From positions 1-20,532 of the forward strand of contig DASWMO010000250.1 in NCBI GenBank assembly GCA_036399715.1: a DNA stretch of 20,532 nucleotides, in the 5' to 3' direction. The position numbers were made by a program, and so were the translations under genes. Under the pieces are notes generated by a model, which had not been told where the DNA came from, ran no database searches, and saw only the letters and a list, made by a program, of their open reading frames with translations. The stretch's first letter is position 1. Each line of letters begins with the position of its first letter. Of the stretch, positions 7,920 to 15,279 are shown piece by piece. This DNA is from DASVSE01 sp036399715 (GTDB lineage: Bacteria; Bacteroidota; Rhodothermia; Rhodothermales; Rubricoccaceae).

Positions 7920-8720
7920 TCAGCGCCGCGCGAGCACGATCACGGCGCGGTGCGCCTCAGTCCGACCGCCCTCGGCGTCGACGGCTTCGAGGAGGACGAT
8001 GTAGAGGCCCGCGCGGAGGCTGCGGCCCTCGGCGTCGGTCCCGTCCCACGTGACGATCCCGGTCGCGCCGGAGAGGCGGCCGTCCTCGATCTCGCGCACC
8101 ATCCGCCCGCCGCCGTCGAAGATGCGGACGCGGACGAGCGCGGCCGGCGCGTCGAGGGTGTAGGTGATCTCGGCCGCCATGCCTTCGTCGGGCGCGAACG
8201 GGCTCGTGACCGTGATCGCGTCGCCACGCGGGACGGCCGGGCCGGCGATGCTGAGCGTGTTGGCACGGCCGGGCGTGCCGCCCGCCGCGTCGAGCGATGA
8301 CGACCAGTTGGACCGCGCGTTGGACGGCCCGGCCGGGTCGCGGCGTTCGAGCGCGATGCCCGTCGCGTCGTCCAGCTCCGCCCGGTGCCAGCCGGGGTCG
8401 AAGAAGACCGAGTCCAGGACGGCGCTTCCCGAGCGCAGCACGACCGCCTCGCCCGAGTTGCTCAGGCTCAGGCTTGCCAGTTCGACGAACGGGATGCCGG
8501 GAAAGCGCGCCGCGAAGGCGTCGCCGTCGCGGACGATCACGACGAACGCGCCCGGGAGGACGAGCGCGGGCGTCGTGGCGAGCGGGTCGGCACCGGCCGC
8601 GTCGCCGTCGTCCAGCGTGACCGTGCGGAGGCCGAAGACGCGGTCCGTGGTCGTGTTGAGGAGTTCGAGGTACTCGCTGTCGCCCGTCTGCGGGTCGAAC
8701 ATGATTTCAATCCTACCCAA
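7920..8720 (-). pseudogene. Decapitated lamin-tail-domain protein with FlgD/T9SS-like C-terminus
   Basis: What remains begins right at the first strand of a lamin tail domain: RIEIMFDPQTGDSEYLEL corresponds to the usual (V)INEI-x-(Y/F)-x-P opening, and the domain continues to about residue 155 (GGTPGRAN). The C-terminal 100 residues have the order SPFAPDEG, IFDGGGRMVRE, WDGTDAEGRSLRAGLY, which is a FlgD-like/T9SS-associated Ig-type sorting or anchoring domain. An exported protein of this type would need a signal peptide, and none exists. The codon before TTG 8720 is TGA (8721-8723); before that the same frame runs back to an ATG at 8750 encoding only nine residues. The first internal ATG is at 8702. 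I therefore call it the 3' remnant of a longer gene. A cytosolic short protein starting at 8720 or 8702 is possible but unlikely. Confidence 0.65.
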
Positions 8721-8828
8721 TCACCATATGTCCTTGTCCAGGAACGACATGATTAGAAAAATAAACCGAGGGTAGCGGCTTGGGTAAGGGTTGGGGGTTG
8801 ACTCCCTTCATGCACCTCCTCGCTCTTC

Positions 8829-8838
8829 AGGTTAACCT
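8829..8838. promoter_or_regulatory. 10-bp palindrome upstream of the gene at 8924
   Basis: AGGTTAACCT is a perfect palindrome in the 203-base gap between the truncated lamin-tail gene and the small secreted protein gene. It could be an operator, but a single 10-bp palindrome can arise by chance. Confidence 0.25.
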
Positions 8839-8923
8839 CGCGCCTCGCTCGTCGCTTCAGCTTGCCAGTAAGATCGAGTCAGCAGCGAGTCACTTTCGCC
8901 CCGTTCGAACTACTTCCCCGACC

Positions 8924-9190
8924 ATGCGCCACCTCAATGCTCTCGCCCTCGGGGCACTTCTTGCTTTCGCCCCGGTCCTCTCTGGCGCCACTCCCACTCA
9001 TGTTGAGCACGCTCACCTCGACCCGATCCACACGACAGTAGTCGGTTCGTCCGAGAGCGACGTCTACCACGTCGAGAGCTGCCGCCACGCCCGCCGCATC
9101 CACGCCGACCATCTCGTCCGCTGGTCGTCGCAGGCGGCTGCCCGCGCCGCAGGCTACCGCGCCTGCCGCGTCTGCCACCCCGGAGCGTGA
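8924..9190 (+). CDS. Small secreted protein with Ada-like metal-binding cysteine motif (88 aa)
   Basis: Residues 1-22 are a signal peptide (short basic start, ALALGALLAFAPVL core, SGA cleavage region). The mature part ends with VYHVESCRHARRI, then AAGYRACRVCHP. This is the short Ada-type zinc-binding module seen in exported proteins and next to nuclease domains: V-Y-H-x-x-x-C at one end and A-x-G-Y-x-x-C-x-x-C at the other, giving three cysteines and nearby histidines as ligands. No catalytic domain is attached, so it may be a metal- or DNA-contacting accessory factor. The ATG at 8924, behind CCCCGACC, is preferred to the open upstream frame because it starts the signal peptide. It lies 42 bases upstream of the ABM gene. 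Confidence 0.8.
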   Translation: MRHLNALALGALLAFAPVLSGATPTHVEHAHLDPIHTTVVGSSESDVYHVESCRHARRIHADHLVRWSSQAAARAAGYRACRVCHPGA

Positions 9191-9232
9191 CCCGTTCACG
9201 TCTTGCGCGCCTCGCTCTCCATCCCTGAGCCC

Positions 9233-9538
9233 GTGGTCACCGAGTATATCCGCTACCTCATCCCCGACGGGCAGGCCGAGGCGTTCACGCGCGCCTACAC
9301 TGAGGCCCAGCGCCCGCTCTCGGCCTCTCCGCATTGCCTCGCCTACGATCTCCAACGGTGCGTCGAGGAGCCGGGCCGGTTCGTGCTGCGCATCACGTGG
9401 GACTCGCTCGACGGCCACATGCGGGGGTTCCGCGGCAGCGAGGAGTTCCGTGCGTTCCTGGGTCACATCCGGCCATTCGTGGGCATGATCGAGGAGATGC
9501 AGCACTACCAGGGCATCGGAATCGCGAGCGAGCCATGA
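9233..9538 (+). CDS. ABM-domain putative monooxygenase (101 aa)
   Basis: This is a compact ferredoxin-like alpha/beta barrel protein of antibiotic biosynthesis monooxygenase type. EYIRYLIPDGQAEAF gives the first strand and helix, YDLQRC the middle strand, RFVLRITWDS the third, and the repeated H/F-rich helices (HMRGFRGSEEFRAFL) the end. These small cofactor-independent dimers oxidise quinols or polyketides, or serve as stress proteins. The substrate is unknown. GTG at 9233 is chosen because MVTEYIRY matches the usual family start; TTG at 9203 would add ten residues. The stop overlaps the next start by 4 bases (ATGA). Confidence 0.78.
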   Translation: MVTEYIRYLIPDGQAEAFTRAYTEAQRPLSASPHCLAYDLQRCVEEPGRFVLRITWDSLDGHMRGFRGSEEFRAFLGHIRPFVGMIEEMQHYQGIGIASEP

Positions 9539-10212
9539 CCTACCCGTCCATGCGCGCCCCGACCTCCCTCACGCTCGTCACAGTCCTCGCGCTCGTCCTC
9601 GTCGTACGGTGCGCGCCGGCCGCGGCACAGCAGACGTCTATGTCGAGCGGTGAGCCCGATCTGGCGTCGCGCGTCGACCTCTCGGGCTTCCCCGTCTATA
9701 AAGACCCCGCCCAGCGGTTCTCGCTCCAGTACCCCGCGACGTGGACCGAACCCGGCCCGGATGCGTGCTTCTTTGCCGGTGCCCTGCACGAGCCGGAGTC
9801 CGGCCCGCTGGAGGCTGCGCTTCTCACGGTCGTCTGCAGCCAGACCCCAGGCCCAGCCGGCGACGTGGTCGACGTTGCGGCGACTCTGGGGGTCGACACG
9901 CCGGACGCGTTCGACGCGTTCGTCGCGCGGACCGAGGACGAGACCGGCAGTGAGATTGAGCCGCTCTCTTATGGTCCCGCCCGACTGGCCGGCAGGTCCG
10001 CGTTCCGTTGGACCTACCGGGAGACCATCCCTGCCGACGCAGGGGGCATCGTCCTCCATGTGGTCCAGTACGTCGTCGTCACGGGCAGCACCCAGTACGG
10101 GGTGGGCTGCTCCGTGTCCGAGTCGCTCGGGGCCGACATGGTGACGCTCTGCGAGGCGCTCGTGCGCTCCTTCACGCTTGGGACGGGGAGCGCACCCGGG
10201 GCCCGGCCGTGA
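9535..10212 (+). CDS. Secreted PsbP-like/hypothetical protein (225 aa)
   Basis: Residues 1-32 form a signal peptide ending in APAAAQQ. The mature start YKDPAQRFSLQYPATWTEPG is the typical PsbP/DcrB-like opening, where a beta strand with F-S-x-x-Y-P-x-x-W follows the exported N-terminus. The remaining residues form an alternating strand/helix fold with two cysteines near C79-C102 and two more near the C-terminus (GCSV, LCEA) that might pair in the periplasm. The function of these stand-alone domains is unknown. The ATG at 9535 sits inside the stop of the ABM gene, and its own TGA overlaps the GTG of the isomerase gene, so all three are translationally coupled. Confidence 0.75.
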   Translation: MTYPSMRAPTSLTLVTVLALVLVVRCAPAAAQQTSMSSGEPDLASRVDLSGFPVYKDPAQRFSLQYPATWTEPGPDACFFAGALHEPESGPLEAALLTVVCSQTPGPAGDVVDVAATLGVDTPDAFDAFVARTEDETGSEIEPLSYGPARLAGRSAFRWTYRETIPADAGGIVLHVVQYVVVTGSTQYGVGCSVSESLGADMVTLCEALVRSFTLGTGSAPGARP

Positions 10213-10958
10213 GCAACCGCCTCGGCGTTCAACTCTACACGGTCCGCGACCAACTCCCGCGCGACTTCGTCGGCGTCCTGGAGGCGGTCAAGCGGACCGG
10301 CTACGACGAGGTCGAGTTCGCCGGCCTCCACGGCTGGGGCACCGCAGCAGTGCGCACGGTGCTCGACGACATCGGCCTGACCGCCCCCGCCGGCCATGTC
10401 GGAATCGACACCCTCCGAGACGACCTCGCCGGACAACTGGCGACCGCTGAGGCCCTCGGGTACCGCTTTCTCGTCGTGCCCGGCGTCGACGATTCCGAGC
10501 GTTCGTCCATCGACGGATACCGCCGGCTCGCCGCAGAGCTGAACGCCATCGGCGCCCGTACGGCGGACGCAGGTGTCCGGCTTGCCTACCACAACCACGC
10601 CGACGAGTTCGAGACGTTTGGCGGCGAGGTCTCGGGCTACGACGTGCTCGTGCGCGACACGGACCCGGCGATCGTCGCGATGGAGCTCGACCTGTTCTGG
10701 GCCGTCCACGCCGGGAAGGACCCCGTCGCGCTCTTCGAGCAGTACCCCGGGCGGTTCCCCCTCGTCCACGTCAAGGACCGGACGGCGAGCGGGGAGATGA
10801 CCGATGTGGGAGCGGGCGAGATCGACTTCGCACGGATGTTCGCACACGCCCGTCTGGCAGGGCTCGAGCACGCCGTCGTGGAGCACGACGAGCCGGCCGA
10901 CGGGCTCCAGAGCCTCCGGGCGAGCTACGGGCCTCTCGCGGGCCTGCGGTGGTCATGA
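10209..10958 (+). CDS. Sugar phosphate isomerase/epimerase, TIM-barrel (xylose-isomerase-like, 249 aa)
   Basis: The opening LGVQLYTVRD and the segment YDEVEFAGL are typical of the AP-endonuclease 2/IolE-like TIM-barrel family. Putative metal ligands are seen in order: an acidic pair in NHADEFE (about E133/E135), D161 in MELDLFWAVHAG, H187 in LVHVKD and E225 in VVEHDE. The reaction is probably a metal-dependent sugar or inositol isomerisation or epimerisation, but the substrate cannot be deduced. The protein is cytosolic, although both neighbours in the operon are exported. The GTG start at 10209 overlaps the preceding stop (GTGA), and the TGA at the end overlaps the ATG of the next gene. Confidence 0.85.
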   Translation: MSNRLGVQLYTVRDQLPRDFVGVLEAVKRTGYDEVEFAGLHGWGTAAVRTVLDDIGLTAPAGHVGIDTLRDDLAGQLATAEALGYRFLVVPGVDDSERSSIDGYRRLAAELNAIGARTADAGVRLAYHNHADEFETFGGEVSGYDVLVRDTDPAIVAMELDLFWAVHAGKDPVALFEQYPGRFPLVHVKDRTASGEMTDVGAGEIDFARMFAHARLAGLEHAVVEHDEPADGLQSLRASYGPLAGLRWS

Positions 10959-11527
10959 GGAGCCAGGGGCGTCTGGTCTTTCTGCTCGGTGCGCTCGCCG
11001 CATTCGGGCCCGGGGCGGCATGTCAGACCGTCGGCCCCCTCGGGCTCGGGGCCGACCTCGGGACGGCGGTCCGGTCCGACCGCGACCGAACCGCGCAAGG
11101 TGCCACGCCGCTTATCGTGGCCGGCCTCATTGCCTCTGTCCGCACGCCGCCGCTTTCCGGTACGGGCGTCGGGTTCTATGTCGCCGCACGGGGCGAAGTT
11201 GGCGCAGGTCGGTCCCCGGGTGACCGTTACCGCTTCGTCTCGGTGCCGGACGGGAGCGGCGACGACCGCGCGCGCTGCGTCGAAGCGACGACCGGCGAGC
11301 CTGCAGCACGCGGCAGGTGCGTCGGGACCTACGGGGGCGTCTCGGCCGAGGGCGGCGTGGCCGTGCCTGTCAGGGGTGCCATCGTCGGGCTCGGCGCGGG
11401 CTACAGGGCAGGCATGGGCCCGGGCCCGATCGCCGCCGTCACGGTGTCAGGCGCGCGCCTGCTCTACCTCCGGGGCGAGGCGGGGTTGCGTGGGGGCGCG
11501 CTCGTCTTCGGGCTCGGCTCCTTCTGA
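10955..11527 (+). CDS. Secreted hypothetical protein, possibly outer-membrane (190 aa)
   Basis: Residues 1-24 are a signal peptide (RLVFLLGALAAFGPGAAC). The mature protein is Gly/Ala-rich with alternating hydrophobic residues and repeated aromatic or Gly-rich strands (GVGFYVAARGEVGAG, VSAEGGVAVPV, LLYLRGEAGLRGG, ending in GLGSF). That pattern suits a small beta-barrel, and the terminal phenylalanine also fits an outer-membrane strand. This is a sequence-character inference only. The ATG at 10955 overlaps the preceding TGA; GTG at 10949 is an in-frame alternative. It closes the four-gene overlapping operon. Confidence 0.68.
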   Translation: MRSQGRLVFLLGALAAFGPGAACQTVGPLGLGADLGTAVRSDRDRTAQGATPLIVAGLIASVRTPPLSGTGVGFYVAARGEVGAGRSPGDRYRFVSVPDGSGDDRARCVEATTGEPAARGRCVGTYGGVSAEGGVAVPVRGAIVGLGAGYRAGMGPGPIAAVTVSGARLLYLRGEAGLRGGALVFGLGSF

Positions 11528-11595
11528 GTGGTCTCGTTATGCGGACGGGGCCCCGGCCGTCGTACTCTTGGTGCTCTCCACACATCTCCGACACC

Positions 11596-13221
11596 GTGCG
11601 CTTACTCGTTCGCGTCGCCGCTCTTCTCGCCGTCCTGCTTCCGGCGGCTGCCTCGGCGCAGGTCCCTCAGACCGTGCTTTTCCCGGGGCTCGAAGGGCAG
11701 GCGCTCCTCGACGCCGTCCGCGCGCAGTACCGTCCGCCGGCCACGCTCGGCTACGACGTCGCCCGCGACAGCCTCTTCGCCCGCGAGCAGCGCCTCTACG
11801 GCGCGCTGACCTGCGTCTACACCGGCTTCAGCATCGTACTCACGCCCGGCGCCGACCCATCGACCGACGCCTTCGCGCAGGGTATCAACACCGAGCATAC
11901 GTACCCGCAGAGCATGGGCGCCATCGTCGAGCCGTCGAAGAGCGACCTGCACCACCTCTACCCCGTCCGCGACAACGTCAACTCGGCGCGCAACAATCAC
12001 CCCTACGGCGAGATCCCGGACGACCAGACCGACGGATGGTATCGCCTCGACGCCAGCCAGTCGACGGTCCCGGCGGTCGCGATCGACGAGTGGAGCGAAC
12101 TCGACAACACCAACCCGAACCCGCTCTTCCGCGCCCGCTTCGAGCCGCGCGAGGACCACGCCGGCAACGCCGCCCGGGCCGTCTTCTACTACCGGACGAT
12201 GTACCCCGAGCGCGTCGCGGCCGCCGGCAGCGATGAGTTCTTCGAGACGCAGCGGACGACGCTGCTCCAGTGGGCGCGCCAGGACGCCGTCGATGCCCGT
12301 GAGGCGGCACGCTCGACGTGGATCGCGTCAAAGCAGGGGACCCAGAACCCGTTCGTGCTCGACTCGACGCTCGCCCGCCGCGCCTTCCAGAACCGCGTTG
12401 ACGCCGGAGGCGGCGCGCCGCCGGCCTACTCGTCGGTCGTCTTCCTCAACGAGATCCACTACGAGCAGACTGGCACCGACACGGGCGAGTTCGTCGAGGT
12501 CGCCGTCCCGACGGGCGTCGATCCGGCCTCGGTCACGCTGACGCTCTACAACGGCAACGGTGGCGTGCTCTACGGGACGGAGGCGACGGTTGCGACGTTC
12601 GTGCCTGGTGCGACCGCGGGCGGCTACAGGCTGTACACGCTCACGTTCCCGGCGAACGGCCTCCAGAACGGCGCACCCGACGGGCTCGCGCTCTCTATCG
12701 ACGGCGAGATCGCGCAGTTCCTCTCCTACGAGGGCACGTTCGACGGGACGGCCGGCATTGCGACGTCGCGGACGAGCCTCGACATCGGCGTGAACGAGCT
12801 CGACACGACCCCGGTCGGGTTCTCGCTCCAGTTGCGCGGCTCAGGCAACGCGTACACGGACTTCGCGTGGGCGGCGCCGTCGGCGTCGTCCCTCGGGCAG
12901 GTCAACACGGGGCAGACGTTCACGGCGGTCTCGTCCGAGCCGGCCGCCAGCACGTCGGGCGCCCTCGCGCTGCGGCTCGTCGGGCCGAACCCGGTGCGCT
13001 CCGTGACGGCAGTCGCCGTCTCCGCCCCAGCCCTGGCTGAGGCGCGCGTCGAGGTATTCGACACGGTCGGCCGGCGAGTCGCAACGCTCTTCCAAGGCAC
13101 GCTCGCAGCCGGGGAGCGGCAGTTCGTCCTCGACGCGTCGGGGCTCGCGCCGGGCGTCTACGTCGTCCGCGCCGTCGTCGGTGCTGAGGCGTCGACGCTA
13201 CGGGTTGTCGTGACCCGCTGA
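11596..13221 (+). CDS. Secreted endonuclease I family protein with lamin-tail-like domain and T9SS sorting domain (541 aa)
   Basis: A signal peptide occupies residues 1-21 (AAALLAVLLP type core, ASA-Q). The endonuclease I (beta-beta-alpha-metal, EndA/Vvn-like) core covers about 50-265. It has GINTEHTYPQS with catalytic-base candidate H101, then SDLHHLYPVRDNVNSARNN (H119, H120, N131), matching the DLHHL-x-P-x-x-x-x-x-N-x-x-R-x-N signature. A lamin-tail-like domain begins at VVFLNEIHYEQ (about 281). The last 85 residues have NPVRS, VEVFDTVGRRVATL and ASGLAPGVYVVRA, the T9SS type A C-terminal signal. It is predicted to be an extracellular DNase used to degrade DNA for nutrients or biofilm turnover. 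GTG at 11596 is preferred; ATG at 11539 would put 19 extra residues before the signal peptide. Confidence 0.9.
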   Translation: MRLLVRVAALLAVLLPAAASAQVPQTVLFPGLEGQALLDAVRAQYRPPATLGYDVARDSLFAREQRLYGALTCVYTGFSIVLTPGADPSTDAFAQGINTEHTYPQSMGAIVEPSKSDLHHLYPVRDNVNSARNNHPYGEIPDDQTDGWYRLDASQSTVPAVAIDEWSELDNTNPNPLFRARFEPREDHAGNAARAVFYYRTMYPERVAAAGSDEFFETQRTTLLQWARQDAVDAREAARSTWIASKQGTQNPFVLDSTLARRAFQNRVDAGGGAPPAYSSVVFLNEIHYEQTGTDTGEFVEVAVPTGVDPASVTLTLYNGNGGVLYGTEATVATFVPGATAGGYRLYTLTFPANGLQNGAPDGLALSIDGEIAQFLSYEGTFDGTAGIATSRTSLDIGVNELDTTPVGFSLQLRGSGNAYTDFAWAAPSASSLGQVNTGQTFTAVSSEPAASTSGALALRLVGPNPVRSVTAVAVSAPALAEARVEVFDTVGRRVATLFQGTLAAGERQFVLDASGLAPGVYVVRAVVGAEASTLRVVVTR

Positions 13222-13222
13222 C

Positions 13223-13627
13223 GTGAACGATCCAGCATGGTCCGGGCCCCGGATCCGGGCGCTGAGACGCGGTTTCGGGTACACTCAGGCCGAGATGGCG
13301 GTCGTCCTGGGGTACCTCAACCCGAATAGCGTGAGCGACCTCGAGCGCGGTGTGAAGCGGCCGCTTGGCCCTTTGCGCCGTTTGCTCGACCATCTCTCTT
13401 TCACAGGAAGATTTGCGGCCAGTACGTCTTCTCCGAGAGAGTGGACCGCCGCAGAGATCCGTGCACTGCGAGCCCGCCGCAGGCTTTCGCAGGATGACCT
13501 GGCCGACATGCTCGGATACGCATTCGGCGAGAGCGTGAGCGAGCTCGAGCGCGGCGTGAATCCTCCCAGCGGTGCTGTGTGCCGCCTGCTCGACCTGGTT
13601 GATTCGGGTGAGCTTCGCCCGGAGTAG
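13223..13627 (+). CDS. Tandem-duplicated XRE-type helix-turn-helix protein (134 aa)
   Basis: Two HTH domains of the XRE class lie in tandem at about 9-58 and 73-125. Each has IRALR, then a Q-x-x-(M/L)-A-x-(V/M)-LGY recognition stretch, SVS-(D/E)-LERGV and a leucine-rich end. The second is closer to consensus (LSQDDLADMLGY, PPSGAVCRLLDLV). The single-domain XRE protein at 17842 aligns well with domain 2, including PSGAVC-x-LL. Its GTG start lies 1 base after the endonuclease stop, which suggests co-transcription or read-through. It is probably a DNA-binding regulator; the target is unknown. It could act on the PIN-like gene downstream, but the 182-base gap and the different strand context of the island leave this open. 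Confidence 0.8.
   Translation: MNDPAWSGPRIRALRRGFGYTQAEMAVVLGYLNPNSVSDLERGVKRPLGPLRRLLDHLSFTGRFAASTSSPREWTAAEIRALRARRRLSQDDLADMLGYAFGESVSELERGVNPPSGAVCRLLDLVDSGELRPE
13328..13560 (+). repeat. Two near-identical 29-bp segments inside the tandem XRE gene
   Basis: Bases 13328-13356 and 13532-13560 match at 27 of 29 positions, both encoding S-V-S-(D/E)-L-E-R-G-V (third-helix region). The period is 204 bases, 68 codons. The DNA similarity is higher than the protein divergence elsewhere in the two domains, consistent with an internal duplication or local gene conversion. Confidence 0.7.
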
Positions 13628-13809
13628 ACCCATTCGGAGCCGGTGAAATTCCCTTTATGTCGTTGTAGGACAATGGCAAACTCCCTACAGTAGTACAGCG
13701 GGGGTTCAACAAGTCCCTCTTTTGCTCCACGCTGGGTCGCGCTTGCCTCACGGTAAGCGAGGCCCGACAGCACTCCGGACGGGTCAATGGACCGCCCCGC
13801 CGAATCGAC
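13628..13809. other. Intergenic stretch with lower GC and a small hairpin
   Basis: No gene is visible. The stretch is less GC-rich than its surroundings. It contains GCCTC/GAGGC (13745-13749 / 13759-13763) as a 5-bp stem and a TTGT-AGG-ACAA imperfect dyad near 13660. This is a likely place for the promoter of the PIN-like gene at 13810, but no consensus could be assigned. Confidence 0.4.
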
Positions 13810-14641
13810 GTGGTAGAAATAAACGGTACTCCTTACACGCTCTGCCTGCTCGACACCAATGCGGTGAGCGAGATCGTGAAGTGGCCGCTCCGGGAGGGAC
13901 GAGCGTTCATCGAACGGTTCGCCTATGGGGCGGGCGGCGGCCCCACTGCGATCCCGTGCATCTCGCCGTTCACGATCATTGAGCTGCGCGAGTCGCCGAC
14001 CGTCCTTGACCGGTTCGCGGAGGTCTTCGGCGTCCTCCCCTCGGCGGTCCTGAAGGGCTACACCCAGCTGTACAAGGAGGAGGTCGAGCTCTATGCGACC
14101 TCCCTACGTCCCGACCCGATGCTCCTCGCCCCATCGGCTTTGCGCGCCGCCAGGCGTGTCGCGCAAGGACGCCGTCCTGACCGTCTTCAACGACCCGATT
14201 GTTGCTGAGCGCGACCTTCACTGGAAACAGGGGCGTCGACAGATCCTCGACGGGATGCTGGGGCTGGTCAAGAACTACCCCCCGAAGGGGAAGGCGTACA
14301 CACTCAAGGAGGCCAGATTCTTCGTGTACATGGCTTCCCTTCAGTATCTCTCCCATGAGGTGCCCGAGTTCGTCCAGGGCGAGCTTGACGCCGGCCGAGA
14401 GGTCGACTTGGATCGGTTTCCCTCTGTGAGGGCCATGAGCTACGTCGTCTTCTACAAGTTCTACGCCGACCGGAGGCGGGCGATGCTCTCGGATGTGTTC
14501 GACATCCTCATTTCCACGGCGCTCCCTTACGTCGACACAGTCATTACGGAGTCCCACCTCGCAGAAGTGGTAAGGCGCGTGAAGCGGAGAGACGGCCTGT
14601 TCGGGCAATTGGAGATTGCCACTCTGAAAGACCTTAGGTGA
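13810..14641 (+). pseudogene. PIN-like domain protein gene, interrupted by a frameshift
   Basis: Two adjacent frames together make one protein. Frame A (13810 to about 14150) starts MVEINGTPYTLCLLDTNAVSEIVK, where the LDTN aspartate is the first PIN-fold metal residue, and has CISPFTIIELRESP with the following acidic residue. Frame B (about 14140 to 14641) continues PGVSRKDAVLTVFND and ends with MLSDVFDILISTALPYVDTVITESHLAEVVRRVKRR, which supplies the two C-terminal acidic PIN residues. The switch is one base forward, near 14141-14152 in the GCGCGCCGCC run, so one inserted base (or two lost) would explain it. PIN domains are metal-dependent RNases, common as toxins. If this were intact it would be about 275 aa. 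A sequencing error is equally possible. No sure antitoxin gene is next to it. Confidence 0.7.
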
Positions 14642-14748
14642 GCTCGGTCTGGTGCCGGATATGGGGGCAAGGCAAACCCCGCTCTCTCGGAATGGACAGT
14701 GGACGACTGGACTTTGTGGACTATGCTGCCGGCTCCGCACTGAGACCG

Positions 14749-14967
14749 ATGTCGCGTCACGATCCCCCCACTTCAGGCCCCGGCGGCCCCGTCGCTGAGG
14801 CCGATTGGGCTCGGCTCATCGACATCGCCTTGGAGATCGCCGACCGAGAGGCCCCGCTCATGGACGCGCTCGATGCAGCGGTCGCGGCGCTCGGGCAGGA
14901 TGCCGTCCGGGACTACCTGCTCGGACTCCTCCCCGCCCAGGCGCCCTCCGGGAAGCGGCGCACGTAA
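14749..14967 (+). CDS. Small hypothetical helical protein (72 aa)
   Basis: The ATG at 14749 opens a frame encoding a Ser/Pro/Gly-rich start and then a regular amphipathic helix series (ARLIDIALEIADREAPLMDALDAAVAALG), ending in LLGLLPAQ. No family is recognised. The frame is open further upstream, but the extra 37 residues are Trp/Cys/Arg-rich and not helical, so the internal ATG is preferred. The last 55 bases overlap the 3' end of the convergent excisionase-like gene; either gene could be shorter or spurious, and this one is the less certain. Confidence 0.45.
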   Translation: MSRHDPPTSGPGGPVAEADWARLIDIALEIADREAPLMDALDAAVAALGQDAVRDYLLGLLPAQAPSGKRRT

Positions 14968-15230
14968 GCCTCGACGTCGTCCGGGAGGAAGACGGGGCTC
15001 TTGCCGGGCCTGTAGGCTTGGAGGCCCTGCTTGCGGACGTGGAAGCGTTTGACCCGGTCGGGCGTGCAGTCGAGCATGTCGGCGACCTCCTGCACCGTCA
15101 GGACCGGGCGGGAGAGGCGGCGGATGCTGTCGACCTCGGCCGCGAGCGGGGCGAGGGCGGCCCGGAGGCCGGTGCGGATGCCGCGGTCGACGGCGTCCTG
15201 AATGTCATCTGCACTCGGGAGGTAGGGCAT
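14913..15230 (-). CDS. Excisionase/AlpA-like winged-helix protein, third of three (105 aa)
   Basis: Residues 50-95 are a winged helix of the excisionase/HTH_17 class: VLTVQEVADMLDCTP, VKRFHVRKQGLQAYRPG, then VFLPDDVEAYVRRF, which gives helix-turn-helix, wing and terminal helix. The first 45 residues are an amphipathic, Arg/Leu/Ala-rich helical region. Proteins of this class bind DNA as directionality factors for tyrosine recombinases or as AlpA-type regulators. The ATG at 15230 is used. It is the last gene of the minus-strand cluster that begins at 17627, and no integrase is visible in the window. It is paralogous in architecture to the genes at 15280 and 15664. Confidence 0.75.
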   Translation of the reverse strand: MPYLPSADDIQDAVDRGIRTGLRAALAPLAAEVDSIRRLSRPVLTVQEVADMLDCTPDRVKRFHVRKQGLQAYRPGKSPVFLPDDVEAYVRRFPEGAWAGRSPSR

Positions 15231-15279
15231 GGCCGGAGGGTCAGTGGGGGGAGGCGGGGGTCGGGGACCTACTCCTGAA

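Noticed and set aside
13700..13718. GGGGGTTCAAC-like T-arm resemblance suggesting a tRNA remnant or attachment site
   Set aside because: No acceptor stem, anticodon arm or CCA end can be built around it, and no second copy that could be attR or attL was found.
13223..14641. XRE antitoxin plus PIN toxin pair
   Set aside because: The two genes are 182 bases apart, PIN toxins usually pair with small VapB-type antitoxins encoded immediately upstream, and the PIN gene is broken; the link stays speculative.
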